Both the position numbers and the translations under genes were made by a program. A DNA stretch of 64,000 bases, taken from Geobacteraceae bacterium. Lineage in GTDB: Bacteria; Desulfobacterota; Desulfuromonadia; Geobacterales; Pseudopelobacteraceae. Location: NCBI GenBank assembly GCA_013336525.1, contig JAAXTM010000002.1, forward strand, positions 248,001 through 312,000, in the 5' to 3' direction. The notes beneath the pieces were generated by a model. That model saw nothing but the letters and a program-made list of their open reading frames with translations. It did no database searches and was not told the origin of the DNA. How positions within the stretch are numbered: the first letter of the stretch is position 1; every line of letters starts with the position of its first letter. Below, one piece after another: positions 34,979-45,048 of the stretch.

Positions 34979-35857
34979 CTACGGTTTAATGCCATCTGCA
35001 TCAAGTTCGACGTAAGCCGGTTTACCGGGAGCCCCAAGGGATTTGTAAGGTTTGTCATTCAGTTCCACCTCAACACCACCGGCGTCACTCAATTCCAGTG
35101 CGACTTTTTTTTCTGCTTTCCACTCAATGACATCTCCTACTGTAAGCTCATATTGCTGTGGAATGGATCCGTCAACGGTAGCAGTCAGTGTGCCGTTCTG
35201 GGTAACTCTTATTTTCAGGATGAAAGCCTTTGCCGCTGATACAGGGCGTTTTGAGGCCACTGCTATTTCGGATTTTGGAGACGTTTCTGGACTTCTTTCT
35301 GCTTTAGGTGCAGCAATATCCGGCTCTGCCTTCCTTACCCGTACAGAACTTTGTGCTGCTTGGACTGCGCTGCTTTGCATGGACGGGGCGATTACCGCAG
35401 TCGGCTGCGACGGACGGACAAGAGGAGCTGGAGTACGCTTGAAAAAGTAAGCGGTGACCAGGATGGCAGCCAACAACAAAGCCGGCAGCAGGACTTTTTT
35501 GAGAGAGACGGGACCGCGTGGCCGACGGGGAGAAGCCGCCGATACGCGAGCTGTATCCGGTTTTTCATCAGGAACGCCGAAAAGCTTGCCATACATTCGT
35601 GATACATCTTCGGAGTTCAGGCCTAGGTAGGTGGCGTAAATTCTGAGGAATCCTTTGAGGTAAGCCTGATTGGCAAACTCATGTATCTGGTCTTCTTCAA
35701 GTGCGCGAAGATGGGAAATGCCTATTTTTGTGGACTCAGAAGCTTCTTGAAGCGTAATCCCATGAAATTCTCGACAACGGCGGAGCACCGCACCCGGTGA
35801 ACCACCCTGGGTTTCCGGAGGCACTGAAACTTGATCTAGCACTCTGCCCTCACTCAC
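34979..35857 (-). CDS. rodZ: RodZ-like helix-turn-helix membrane protein
   Basis: A 292-residue protein. The N-terminal Xre-like HTH (~20-90: GAVLRRCREFHGITLQEASESTKIGISHLRALEED) is followed by a basic stretch, one membrane helix (~128-147: VLLPALLLAAILVTAYFF), a Pro/Ala-rich periplasmic linker and a C-terminal DUF4115 domain (~210-292). This is the order of RodZ, which couples MreB to the cell envelope. It starts with GTG, overlapping the stop of the TPR lipoprotein gene (GTGA), so the two are translationally coupled. Confidence 0.8.
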   Translation of the reverse strand: MSEGRVLDQVSVPPETQGGSPGAVLRRCREFHGITLQEASESTKIGISHLRALEEDQIHEFANQAYLKGFLRIYATYLGLNSEDVSRMYGKLFGVPDEKPDTARVSAASPRRPRGPVSLKKVLLPALLLAAILVTAYFFKRTPAPLVRPSQPTAVIAPSMQSSAVQAAQSSVRVRKAEPDIAAPKAERSPETSPKSEIAVASKRPVSAAKAFILKIRVTQNGTLTATVDGSIPQQYELTVGDVIEWKAEKKVALELSDAGGVEVELNDKPYKSLGAPGKPAYVELDADGIKP

Positions 35858-36615
35858 TTGATAAGATCCAGATATCCCAAAGCTGCACGACCAAGCTCGC
35901 TTTCAGGAATAAGCCGCACAGCCTCTTTGAATGAAGCACGGGCTGCATCCAGCCTGTTCAGCTTGATCTGCGCCAGTCCGAGATAATAGTGGGCAGCGCC
36001 ATAATCACTATAGATCTCAAGCGCCTTGGCATATTCGGCAATCGACTGTTCACTCTTGTCCATGGCAAACCAGACCCGCCCCAAAGAAAGTCGCACCACT
36101 GGATTCCGCGGGTTAAGGGCAGCAACGGCCTGCAGCTCTTCCAATGCCTTGGGATAATCACCTTTTCCCAGATAAGCCAATCCCAGATTGATGGAAGCAT
36201 TTTCATTATTATCGTAAAAAAGATCATCTTTTACTATTTTGAACTGCTGAATGGCACTGTCCCAGCGTTTCAAATCGAGGTAGGCTACTCCAAGGTCATT
36301 CCGTGCAACAGAAAAACTCGGCTTCAGAAGGATAGCTTTCAGGAACCTTGCTTCGGCAAGATCAGGCCTTTTTTTACCGATAAATGCCAAACCGAGATTA
36401 TACAGGACATCAGGATTGTCCGGATCAAGCTTCTCGGCCTCAGTCAGATCAAACAATGCCGCAGAATAGTTTCGTTCACCAAGATATGAAAGCCCCATTT
36501 GATAATGGTAGGAAGCGGGGTTTGGCTTTGAATTGTTCTGCCCCCGGCCGGATACACACCCGAAAACGGTCGCGAGAAGAAACAGTGCGCCTATGGAGTA
36601 GAAAATACTTTTCAT
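35854..36615 (-). CDS. TPR lipoprotein (PilF/PilW-like)
   Basis: A 253-residue protein. The start at 36615 gives a lipoprotein signal with lipobox VFGC (KSIFYSIGALFLLATVFGC); a longer frame upstream lacks a signal. About six TPR motifs follow (YHYQMGLSYLGERNYSAALFDLTEAEKLDPDNPDVLYNLG and similar). In this layout it resembles PilF/PilW pilotins needed for type IV pilus secretin assembly, but NlpI-like roles are also possible. It is cotranscribed with the RodZ-like gene. Confidence 0.82.
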   Translation of the reverse strand: MKSIFYSIGALFLLATVFGCVSGRGQNNSKPNPASYHYQMGLSYLGERNYSAALFDLTEAEKLDPDNPDVLYNLGLAFIGKKRPDLAEARFLKAILLKPSFSVARNDLGVAYLDLKRWDSAIQQFKIVKDDLFYDNNENASINLGLAYLGKGDYPKALEELQAVAALNPRNPVVRLSLGRVWFAMDKSEQSIAEYAKALEIYSDYGAAHYYLGLAQIKLNRLDAARASFKEAVRLIPESELGRAALGYLDLIK

Positions 36616-36685
36616 TATGTCCCCAGCCTTGCAAAACAGGATATGTTCGTTAACACACTTCCTTGCTAAACAAGGCAAACCTCCA

Positions 36686-37600
36686 TCAGAAAGAAATATC
36701 CCTGAAACTTGTCAGTGCCTTGAAGCTGGCAAAACGTGTTTGTATCTCTTTATACTGCAAACGTTTCATGCGATTAAGACTAAAATCCTCTACATTGAAA
36801 GAAGCCATTACGCTGCCGAAAACGATAGCTTGACGAAGCCCCTCCTCCGACAGATCTCCAGTATTTGCCAGATAACCCATAAACCCTCCGGCAAATGTAT
36901 CACCGGCACCGGTCGGATCGAACACCTCTTCCAGTGGATAGGCGGGGGCTGCGAAAACCGAATCAGCAGTAAACATTAATACACCGTATTCTCCACGCTT
37001 GACAACCAGACGCTTGCAACCGAGCGCAATGATCTGTCTGGCTGCCTTGACCAGATTGGCTTCTCCGGTAAACTGCCGTGCTTCACCTTCGTTGATGACA
37101 ACAATATCAACCTTCTGAAGCACCTTCTTCAGAGCTTCAGGCTTGGAAGAGATCCAGAAGTTCATCGTGTCACACGCAACCAGCTTTGGTTTCCGTACCT
37201 GTTCAAGAACCTTCATCTGCAGGTCCGGGTCTATGTTGGCCAGAAAGAGATATTCCGCATCACGATAGGATTCCGGCAGTTCAGGCTGAAAGTCCATCAG
37301 TACGTTAAGCTGTGTATCAAGTGTCTCGGCCTCGTTCAGGTCATACCCGTAACGACCGCTCCAGTGGAATGTTTTGCCGGCAATACGTTGCAAACCGGTC
37401 GTATCGATATTGCGGCTCTGCAAAAAAGTGACATGCTCTTGCGGAAAATCTTCTCCAACCACGGCAACCAGTGACACATCGGTAAAAAAGCTCGCCGAAG
37501 TTGAAAAATAGGTGGCCGATCCTCCCAGGACGTTCTCTCCTCGGCCAAATGGTGTTTCAACAGTATCAAAAGCTACTGTTCCGACAACAACAATACTCAT
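36686..37600 (-). CDS. PfkB-family sugar or nucleoside kinase
   Basis: A 304-residue kinase of the ribokinase superfamily. The N-terminal Gly-rich part is FGRGENVLGGSATYFSTSASFF, and the C-terminal signature with the catalytic Asp is DPTGAGDTFAGGFMGYLA (~237). The overall pattern is closer to the adenosine/unspecified sugar kinases common in Geobacter than to RbsK. GGAGAAAA lies just before the ATG. It is 70 bases upstream of the TPR lipoprotein gene. The substrate cannot be inferred. Confidence 0.88.
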   Translation of the reverse strand: MSIVVVGTVAFDTVETPFGRGENVLGGSATYFSTSASFFTDVSLVAVVGEDFPQEHVTFLQSRNIDTTGLQRIAGKTFHWSGRYGYDLNEAETLDTQLNVLMDFQPELPESYRDAEYLFLANIDPDLQMKVLEQVRKPKLVACDTMNFWISSKPEALKKVLQKVDIVVINEGEARQFTGEANLVKAARQIIALGCKRLVVKRGEYGVLMFTADSVFAAPAYPLEEVFDPTGAGDTFAGGFMGYLANTGDLSEEGLRQAIVFGSVMASFNVEDFSLNRMKRLQYKEIQTRFASFKALTSFRDISF

Positions 37601-37705
37601 TGTTTTCTCCTATTGGAAAATAATATTGCAAAATACCACGCAGGATAAAATGAGTCAAAAGGATTGTAGACATTTTTAACACTGTTTCGGTTATTTAGCC
37701 AGACA

Positions 37706-39001
37706 CTACTCCCCCGCCACTCCCATCGCCCAGAGATAATTAACTTGTGCCACATGAGAGTCACGCTGAGCCTTTGCCCTATTACTCCTGGCCTGAAGCA
37801 GGTTAAGCTGTGCGTCATCAACTTCAAGCCTGATCTTGACGCCGAACTCATACCCCTTTTCCGCCATCTGGACCAGACGTTCGGCCTGTTTGACAGTACC
37901 GGAAAGCGCCTTAAGTATCTCAGCAGATTCACGGCATGAAAATTCGGCCTGACGTACTTCTAACACTATCGAATCCCGTAATTTGGCCTCTTCAATCTGC
38001 TTAGTATGCAGGTCACTCCTGGCCTGAGCAACTTTACCACCCGTTCGAAGACCGTCAAAAAACGGAAACGTCAGATAGAGACCAACATTCCAGGCAGCTC
38101 CATTGGCATCAAGAGCAGGAGCGGGGTCATTCAGACTTGTCCAGTGCCAACCGGCACCGCCTTTCAGGTCAAGGCGTGGCTTGTTGTCAGCATTAGCTAT
38201 TGTCACCAATTCATCATAGATGCCTATGCGCAGACGCAGATCAGCCAACTCCGGACGATGCTTTTCCGCTATTTTCAATGCTTCGTCATAGCTGACCAGG
38301 GTATGGTCAACTGCCGGCGCATCCAGTGAACCAACCGCATCGACCCCTTCACCACCTATGGCAAGCAAGAATCGAAGTTGTTCGCGGGCCATCCTGATAC
38401 TGTTTTCTGCACGAATGACTTCCGGCACAGTATTTTCAGCCGCTACTTCTGCAGCCAGAACATCGTAATCTGTTGCAACTCCTGCGCTAAACTTACGGGC
38501 GGCTTCATCGAGATGCCGCTGCTTTTGCGCGCGGTTTTCCAGCGCCAGACGGTACAACTCACGCGCCAACTGGATGTCGCGATAGGCCGCCACAACATCT
38601 CTGTAAACAGCCTGACGATAAAGCCGCAACTGCTGGTCAGCTGTTTTTAACCCAATCTCGGCTGCGCGGATGGCGGCATTCAACTTGCCCCAGGTATAGA
38701 GCGGCTGCGAGAGAGACAGATCAACCGTTCGGCCAAACTGGCGCTGAGCTGTATTTCCAGTTATTTCCTGGCTTCCGTCTTTAGAGAACGCTACAGTGCC
38801 GTTAAGGGATAATTGCGGCAACGCAGCAGCCCGTTCCTCAATGTATTTCCCTTGAACATAATTTGCATACTCACGCGCCTTTTCGATATCGCTATTTTTC
38901 TCCATCGCAATCGAGATTGCCTGTTCCAGCGTCAGCAATCGGGTTTCAGCGACAGAAACAGCAGGAATGAGCAGCACTAAAATCATCATTAAAAATTTCA
39001 T
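37706..39001 (-). CDS. TolC-family outer-membrane efflux protein
   Basis: A 431-residue protein with a signal peptide (KFLMMILVLLIPAVSVAETR). Two OEP repeats form the coiled barrel (~25-215 and ~225-430: VVAAYRDIQLARELYRLALENRAQKQRHLDEA and LEVRQAEFSCRESAEILKALSG). It should be the outer-membrane channel of a tripartite pump. The RND adaptor and pump are encoded upstream on the same strand, but a PabB-PabC gene lies in between. AGGAG is about ten bases before the ATG. Confidence 0.9.
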   Translation of the reverse strand: MKFLMMILVLLIPAVSVAETRLLTLEQAISIAMEKNSDIEKAREYANYVQGKYIEERAAALPQLSLNGTVAFSKDGSQEITGNTAQRQFGRTVDLSLSQPLYTWGKLNAAIRAAEIGLKTADQQLRLYRQAVYRDVVAAYRDIQLARELYRLALENRAQKQRHLDEAARKFSAGVATDYDVLAAEVAAENTVPEVIRAENSIRMAREQLRFLLAIGGEGVDAVGSLDAPAVDHTLVSYDEALKIAEKHRPELADLRLRIGIYDELVTIANADNKPRLDLKGGAGWHWTSLNDPAPALDANGAAWNVGLYLTFPFFDGLRTGGKVAQARSDLHTKQIEEAKLRDSIVLEVRQAEFSCRESAEILKALSGTVKQAERLVQMAEKGYEFGVKIRLEVDDAQLNLLQARSNRAKAQRDSHVAQVNYLWAMGVAGE

Positions 39002-39017
39002 TAATGCACTTCTCCTT

Positions 39018-40760
39018 TCAAATCAAGACACCACGGCGCCAGCCGCGCACGGAGTTGATCAGCCATAATTCATCAGCCCGTTCCAGATCCTCCGGATACA
39101 GGATTCGCTCCATAATTTTCCTCTGTTCAAGCAGCTCGCTCCTCAGTACTCCCGGCAGCAGGCCGCAGCCCTGAGGTGGCGTCATGAACTGGCCATCCAG
39201 CTTAAGAACCAATGTGTGATAGCTCCCCTCGGTTAACTGGCCAAGTTCGTTCACGAACAGTATTTCGTCACAGTCAGGCCTGTCTGACCTGGCAATATCC
39301 AGCAGCTCACGGCAGGTAGTTTTGTGGCAGCGCATTCTGTCTTTGGAGCTGACCTTAACAGTACTAATGGCTATATGCAGTGGAATAACACTATCCAAAA
39401 AAGTTTCGGATGATATATCAAGACTGCCATCGGCCGCCAGAGAGAGGCGCACCTTGCAAAGGGCTTGTACTTTAATTGCGTAATCAGAAAGAGCCCGTTT
39501 AATCTTTTCCTGGTCACAGATGAATCCAAAATATCCGGCAGAAGAGCTCAACCTGGCCATGTGCCTATCCAGCAGAGTGTAAACACCATTCTCCAGGCGC
39601 AGCGATTCGATGAGACTAAAATCCTGCAGTTGCTGGTTCACAAACGCCCCTTTACTCAAACATTCGGCATACTCCGATGATGCTTCAGAATCCCAGGTTA
39701 CTGCGCTGCCTACTCCCATTGTAAGACTGTTTTTCTGCCTGTCAAAAAGCAGCGTCCTGATAGCGACAGAAAAGAGCGCCTCACCGCCGGGTGCAATGCA
39801 CCCTATCGCCCCGCAATAGATACCGCGCGGAGCATTTTCAAGATCAGTGATTATTTCCATGCTACGGCGTTTGGGGGCGCCGGTTACCGAACCGCACGGA
39901 AACAGCGCCTGAAAAATATCCGACAAGCCCGTATCCGGACGGAGTTGTGCGGAAACAGTAGAGGTCATCTGGTGCACAGACGGATACGTTTCCACTTCGA
40001 ACAGTGCATCCACCTTTACGGAACCTACCTCAGCAACAATACCAAGATCATTGCGCAACAGGTCGACGATCATAAGGTTTTCGGCTCTTTCCTTGGGGCT
40101 CTCCCGCAACTGTTCTACAGCGGAAAGATCCTCATCAGCCCAGCGGCCACGGCGTGCGGTTCCCTTCATAGGTCGGGTGGTAATTTTTCCATCCTTCAGT
40201 GAAAAGAACAGCTCTGGCGAAGCGGAGAGAATCGCAAAACGGCCAATGTCGAGGTAAGCACAGAACGAAGCACATTGTGCGGCACCTAAAGCCCGGTACG
40301 ACTCACCCGGATCTCCCTTGAAAGAACCACTCAACAGGAATGTGTGATTAACCTGATAACAATCGCCTGCGGCAATGTAGGCGCGAATACGCTCGACTTC
40401 CCCGGCATAAACTTCCAGGCTTTTATCAGGATCAAGCATAATGTCAGTAAAAGACGAGGTTGTTCCGGCACCGGCATCGACGTTATATCGTTCCCGAAAG
40501 AGTGCAAACCAGACAAGCGGCAAACCATCTAAAGGCAGGGCAGATGGCAGATCAGGATTAAGTGCGGAGGCAGCTTCGTAGGTAACAAAACCGGCAGCGT
40601 ACAGGCCATTCTCAGCCGCCTGCTCTACCTGATTCAGGATTTCTGTCACCTCACCTGTATTCGTGGCGAGCAAAGTTTTTACATATCCGCCGAAACGCCA
40701 TGAAGAGCCAAAACTGCCACTGCCGAATGAGTCGAAGAGAATCGTCGGGATTTCAGGCAT
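39018..40760 (-). CDS. pabB: Aminodeoxychorismate synthase/lyase fusion (PabB-PabC)
   Basis: A 580-residue bifunctional enzyme of p-aminobenzoate (folate) synthesis. The N-terminal PabB domain (~1-345) has the chorismate-binding blocks RPMKGTARRGRW, MIVDLLRNDLG, VHQMTSTV and GSVTGAPKRRSMEII. The C-terminal PabC domain (~365-575) resembles PLP-dependent class IV aminotransferases, with the probable catalytic Lys in MRCHKTTCRELLD and the phosphate loop GQLTEGSYHTLV. It starts inside the end of the RND pump gene (8-base overlap), so it is translated with the efflux genes. Confidence 0.92.
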   Translation of the reverse strand: MPEIPTILFDSFGSGSFGSSWRFGGYVKTLLATNTGEVTEILNQVEQAAENGLYAAGFVTYEAASALNPDLPSALPLDGLPLVWFALFRERYNVDAGAGTTSSFTDIMLDPDKSLEVYAGEVERIRAYIAAGDCYQVNHTFLLSGSFKGDPGESYRALGAAQCASFCAYLDIGRFAILSASPELFFSLKDGKITTRPMKGTARRGRWADEDLSAVEQLRESPKERAENLMIVDLLRNDLGIVAEVGSVKVDALFEVETYPSVHQMTSTVSAQLRPDTGLSDIFQALFPCGSVTGAPKRRSMEIITDLENAPRGIYCGAIGCIAPGGEALFSVAIRTLLFDRQKNSLTMGVGSAVTWDSEASSEYAECLSKGAFVNQQLQDFSLIESLRLENGVYTLLDRHMARLSSSAGYFGFICDQEKIKRALSDYAIKVQALCKVRLSLAADGSLDISSETFLDSVIPLHIAISTVKVSSKDRMRCHKTTCRELLDIARSDRPDCDEILFVNELGQLTEGSYHTLVLKLDGQFMTPPQGCGLLPGVLRSELLEQRKIMERILYPEDLERADELWLINSVRGWRRGVLI

Positions 40761-43700
40761 TTTGCCCTTTCCACCGCCGTTTCAGCCAGCTCCCCAGATC
40801 ATCCATCAAGGTGTACATGACCGGCACCACCAAAAGTGTCAGCAGGGTCGACGTCAGCAGGCCACCAACCACGGCGCGGGCCATCGGAGCACGCCCTTCC
40901 GCTCCGGCACCGAGCGCCAGAAAGAGCGGCATCATACCAAAAATCATCGCCAGAGTCGTCATGATGATCGGTCGAAGACGGGTACGTCCAGCCAGAATGA
41001 CCGCTTCACGCCTGTTCATGCCATCACGCTGCTGAAGCACCTTGGCAAAATCAACCAGCAGAATGGCATTTTTGGTCACCAGTCCCATCAGCATGATGAG
41101 GCCGATCAGCGACATGATATTGATAGTATCGCCGGTAATTTTAAGCATCCCAGCCATACCGACAATAGAAAGCGGCAAGGAAAGCATGATGGCAAGCGGT
41201 TCGAAGAAAGATTCAAACTGGGCGGCCAGAATCAGATAAACGAAAAGAACTGCAAGCAGGAGAGATTCACCCATGTAACCGAATGATTCGGCCATATCTT
41301 CGGCCTCACCCGACAGGTTTACGGAGTAGCCGGGGGGCATATTAATCCGCTTTGATGCAGTTTCAACGTACTTTGCCGCCGTGCCGACCGGCAGGCGGTC
41401 GAGATTGGCACTGACGGTTACCTGACGGGCCAGATCGCGCCGGTTGATCTCGGTCGGAGAGGCGGCAACAACTGTGCTGGTCAGACTTGAGAGCGGAATC
41501 AGCCTGACTCCGCCGCTGCCGTCCGGCACTGATACGTTCAGATCCAGAACCTGCCCGGCGTTCTGGCGCAGATGCGCCGGCAACCGCACTCGGAGGTTGA
41601 CAGCGTCGCCATCCTCATCCTCAAAGGTTGAAATCGCCTCGCCACCGATCAGGCGGCCAACTGCTCCGACGATATCACTGGTGGTAACACCGGCAGACAA
41701 CGCCTTGTCACGATCGACCCGCATACGATATTCTGGAATGTCATTCTCCAGAGTCATGGAAAGGTCTACGATGCCGCGTACCTTGTAGAGCTCCTCTTTC
41801 AAGCGAGCACCAAGCTGCTTAAGAACCGTTAGATCGTCACCCTTGAGGTTAATGTTGAGCGGTTTCTGTGCCCCCCCTATCTGTCCAACCTCCTCGATGG
41901 AGAAGGTTATTCCCGCCACCTTCTGCAGACGCTCCCGCACTTCCCGCTGCAACAGGAACTGGCTCTTGTTACGCTCTTTTCGTTCCTTGAGTTTCACATA
42001 AAGCAGACCATCCCGAACCGTGCCGCTATCGCCGGCACCGATTGTGGCATAGGTGTGGTCAACCTCCGGTGCAACCTTAACAGCCGCGAGAGCTTCATTC
42101 ATGCGGTTTTCGGTTTCTGTAATCGAGGCATCCGGCGCCGTTTTGAAAGAAACCTGAAACTCCCCTTTATCCTCAGGGGCCATGAATGATGATTCCAGTG
42201 TGCTGAAAATTGCCAACCCGGCGACAAAGGCGGCAGCTGCAAGTGCCATAACGCTTTTGCGGTGATCCAGAGACCAGGCGATGGCACTCCGGTACTTGTC
42301 AGCGCTCCTGTCAAACCATGCGTTAAAAGCTTCCAGATAGCGGGCAATCCCTTTCCTCTTTCCCTGGAGATGAATCGAGGGATCATGCCAGCGGGAGGAA
42401 AGCATCGGGTCAAGTGTGAATGAAACAAATAATGAGACCAGCACAGCGAAGGCGACACTGATGCCGAACTGATAGAAAAAACGTCCGACGATTCCCTTCA
42501 TGAAAGCCACCGGAATGAACACGGCGATTATTGACATGGAGGTGGCGAAGACCGCCAGTCCGATCTCCGACGTGCCGAACCTCGACGCTTCCATATGGTC
42601 CTTCCCCATCTCCAGATGACGCACAATATTCTCCCGCACAACTATGGCATCATCGATCAGCATACCTATCGCCAGTGAAAGAGCCATAAGGGTCATAACG
42701 TTTAGCGTCATGCCAAGTGCGTTCATGACAATGAACGAGGAGATGACCGAAATTGGCAGTGTCACGCCGGTAATGACCGTAGATCTCCAGGAGTTGATAA
42801 AGCAAAAAACAATCAGCACCGTCAGAATCCCGCCGATAATCAGAGTTTCCTTGACGTCGGCCAGTGACTCGCGTGTCATGATCGAGCCATCTCGTACCAG
42901 AGAAAGCGTCACCCCTGGAGGCAACTCTTTTTGAACTTTGACCATAACTTTTTTAACTGTGTCTACCAGTTCGACCTGATTGCCGCCTGACTGTTTGTAG
43001 ATATCCAGGCCGATGGCCGGCTTGCCGTTTACCAGCGCCAGTTTACGTTTTTCCTCAATACCGTCGCTGACCTGCGCCACTTCGCCGAGTGTGATCGGAC
43101 GGCCATTTCGTTGAGCCACAGTCATCTGACGGTACTGGTCGGCACGGTCAGGCTTCCCTTCTATCCGGAGCGGATATTCAGCAGTTCCCCTGGTGATACG
43201 CCCGAGCGGTGTATTTGTGTTCTCTGAACGAATACCGGAGACAATATCATTGACCCCAAGCTTAAGCGCATCCAGCCTGACCGGGTCGAGATCTACGCTG
43301 ACTTCACGCTTCTGACCGCCGACCATGTCAACCTTGCCGACTCCGGCAACACTCTCAAAGCGCTTTTTAACCTTCTTCTCTACAAGTGTTGTAAGTTCGC
43401 GGGGTGACAATGTCGTGGATTCAACCGCTAAAGCGGCGATCGGCGCTGCATTGAAGTCGAGCTTCTGGACAATCGGCTCTTCAATTGAATCCGGCAAAGT
43501 GCCCCGCACAGAGGATATCTTGGCACGTACCTCCTGGGCCGCATCGTTGACTTTCTCCTCCAGACGAAATTCGATAACTACTGTCGAAACACCCTCGCGC
43601 GATGTGGAGAAAACATGCTTTACCCCGGCGATCTGATTAACCGCTTCCTCAATACGCTTGGAAACCTCCCGTTCCACCGTTTCCGGTGAAGCGCCTGAAA

Positions 43701-43851
43701 ATGTTGTGACGACCGAGACAATCGGAAATTCGACATTAGGGAACATTTCGACCGAGAGGCGACGATAGGAGAAAATTCCGAGTACGACCAGGGCCAGGAT
43801 CATGACGGTGGCAAAAATCGGGCGCTTGATGGAGGTATTGGAAAGTATCAT
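40753..43851 (-). CDS. RND efflux pump, inner-membrane transporter
   Basis: A 1032-residue AcrB/MexB-like proton-driven transporter with 12 membrane helices and two large periplasmic loops. The N-terminal signature SIKRPIFATVMILALVVLG, the TM4 Asp pair in GMLIDDAIVVRENIVRHLEMG and the second-half LLAVLFVYLILAAQFESFFEPLAIMLSLPLS are typical of the HAE1 family. The substrate is unknown. The adaptor gene ends 15 bases upstream; AAGGAAAAG precedes the ATG. Confidence 0.93.
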   Translation of the reverse strand: MILSNTSIKRPIFATVMILALVVLGIFSYRRLSVEMFPNVEFPIVSVVTTFSGASPETVEREVSKRIEEAVNQIAGVKHVFSTSREGVSTVVIEFRLEEKVNDAAQEVRAKISSVRGTLPDSIEEPIVQKLDFNAAPIAALAVESTTLSPRELTTLVEKKVKKRFESVAGVGKVDMVGGQKREVSVDLDPVRLDALKLGVNDIVSGIRSENTNTPLGRITRGTAEYPLRIEGKPDRADQYRQMTVAQRNGRPITLGEVAQVSDGIEEKRKLALVNGKPAIGLDIYKQSGGNQVELVDTVKKVMVKVQKELPPGVTLSLVRDGSIMTRESLADVKETLIIGGILTVLIVFCFINSWRSTVITGVTLPISVISSFIVMNALGMTLNVMTLMALSLAIGMLIDDAIVVRENIVRHLEMGKDHMEASRFGTSEIGLAVFATSMSIIAVFIPVAFMKGIVGRFFYQFGISVAFAVLVSLFVSFTLDPMLSSRWHDPSIHLQGKRKGIARYLEAFNAWFDRSADKYRSAIAWSLDHRKSVMALAAAAFVAGLAIFSTLESSFMAPEDKGEFQVSFKTAPDASITETENRMNEALAAVKVAPEVDHTYATIGAGDSGTVRDGLLYVKLKERKERNKSQFLLQREVRERLQKVAGITFSIEEVGQIGGAQKPLNINLKGDDLTVLKQLGARLKEELYKVRGIVDLSMTLENDIPEYRMRVDRDKALSAGVTTSDIVGAVGRLIGGEAISTFEDEDGDAVNLRVRLPAHLRQNAGQVLDLNVSVPDGSGGVRLIPLSSLTSTVVAASPTEINRRDLARQVTVSANLDRLPVGTAAKYVETASKRINMPPGYSVNLSGEAEDMAESFGYMGESLLLAVLFVYLILAAQFESFFEPLAIMLSLPLSIVGMAGMLKITGDTINIMSLIGLIMLMGLVTKNAILLVDFAKVLQQRDGMNRREAVILAGRTRLRPIIMTTLAMIFGMMPLFLALGAGAEGRAPMARAVVGGLLTSTLLTLLVVPVMYTLMDDLGSWLKRRWKGQNA

Positions 43852-43866
43852 AGCTTTTCCTTGAGG

Positions 43867-45018
43867 TTATTTTGAGGCAGCTGCAACTGCGACCTTGTCG
43901 CCATCTTTCAGATTGAATCCACCTCTGACAACATACTGTTCACCAGTTTTTATCCCAGAAATGATTTCGACCATATCCCCATTCACAGCGCCGCTCATAA
44001 CATCCCGTTTACGGACAGCCCCGTTTTCAAGCACAAACAGGCTCCCCTTTTTTGCCACTGTATCAAATGCACCAACCGAGCTGCGCGGGATCTGAAGTAC
44101 CTGTGTACGGACCCCGGTCACAATGCGCCCTTTAGCAAAGAGGCCCCCTTTGAGGCTTTCTGGAACATTACGCACTTCAGCGATTACTTTCAGAGAACGG
44201 TCAGCCGAAGATAGCTCGGGGTTGATATACATGACTTTCCCGGCAAAAATGCGGCCAGGATGAGAATCGACGCTGAATTCCAGGGACTGGCCAACCCTGA
44301 CCCGAGCAGAATCTACAGACGAAACAGTCACGGTCAGATTGAGCAGTCTATTGTCTACGATCCGGAAAATCGGCTTGGCGGTGGCCGCGTCGCTCGCCAG
44401 ATCACCGACATTCACATCACGCAAAGCGACTATGCCGTCGATCGGTGCTACTACCAGACCTTTTGCCTGGCGGGCTATCCCCTGCCGCAGCTCCTCTTCG
44501 GAAACACGAATCTGCGCAGCAGCAACCCCTACTTTTGCTTTGGCGGCCTCTGTTTCACTACGGGCGTCATCAAGAGCCTGCTGGGTTGCAAGGCCGGATT
44601 CTTTCAGCTTGAGAATACGCGCAAGCTCTCTCTCCGCACGGTTGGCAGCTACCTGTGTCTGAGCCAGATTCGCTTTAGCAGATACTATCCCCGCTTCCGC
44701 CCGTTTGACTTGAGCCTCTGTTTCGGCTACATCGATGCGCACCAGCGGCTGTCCCCTCTTTACGTGAACCCACTCCGACACCATAACCTGCCTGACCAGT
44801 CCCGGGATCTGGGTTTTTACATCAACCGAGAACTTTGGCTCCAGGCTTCCGGTCACTTCAATGCCGTCCGACACAGTTGATAATGAGGCAGTAACGACCT
44901 CCACCGCCACCGGCGGTTTGGAAGCCTGAGCAGCACTTTTTTCTGCATCATTCTTCCCACAGGCAGTGATGCTGGACAGCACCATCGCCAATAGTATAAT
45001 TGTCGCCACCTGCTTCAT
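43867..45018 (-). CDS. RND efflux adaptor (membrane-fusion lipoprotein)
   Basis: A 383-residue MFP. The N-terminus has a lipoprotein signal (KQVATIILLAMVLSSITACG), so it is probably anchored as a lipoprotein. The lipoyl-like halves flank a coiled hairpin (~95-165), with the motif VVAPIDGIVALRDVNVGDLAS and a beta-barrel after it. It begins only 30 bases after the flhB stop, with AAGGAG before the ATG and no terminator between, so the efflux genes may be transcribed from the flagellar operon. Confidence 0.92.
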   Translation of the reverse strand: MKQVATIILLAMVLSSITACGKNDAEKSAAQASKPPVAVEVVTASLSTVSDGIEVTGSLEPKFSVDVKTQIPGLVRQVMVSEWVHVKRGQPLVRIDVAETEAQVKRAEAGIVSAKANLAQTQVAANRAERELARILKLKESGLATQQALDDARSETEAAKAKVGVAAAQIRVSEEELRQGIARQAKGLVVAPIDGIVALRDVNVGDLASDAATAKPIFRIVDNRLLNLTVTVSSVDSARVRVGQSLEFSVDSHPGRIFAGKVMYINPELSSADRSLKVIAEVRNVPESLKGGLFAKGRIVTGVRTQVLQIPRSSVGAFDTVAKKGSLFVLENGAVRKRDVMSGAVNGDMVEIISGIKTGEQYVVRGGFNLKDGDKVAVAAASK

Positions 45019-45048
45019 TTCAAGCTCCTTCTTTGAGTATGCTCCACA

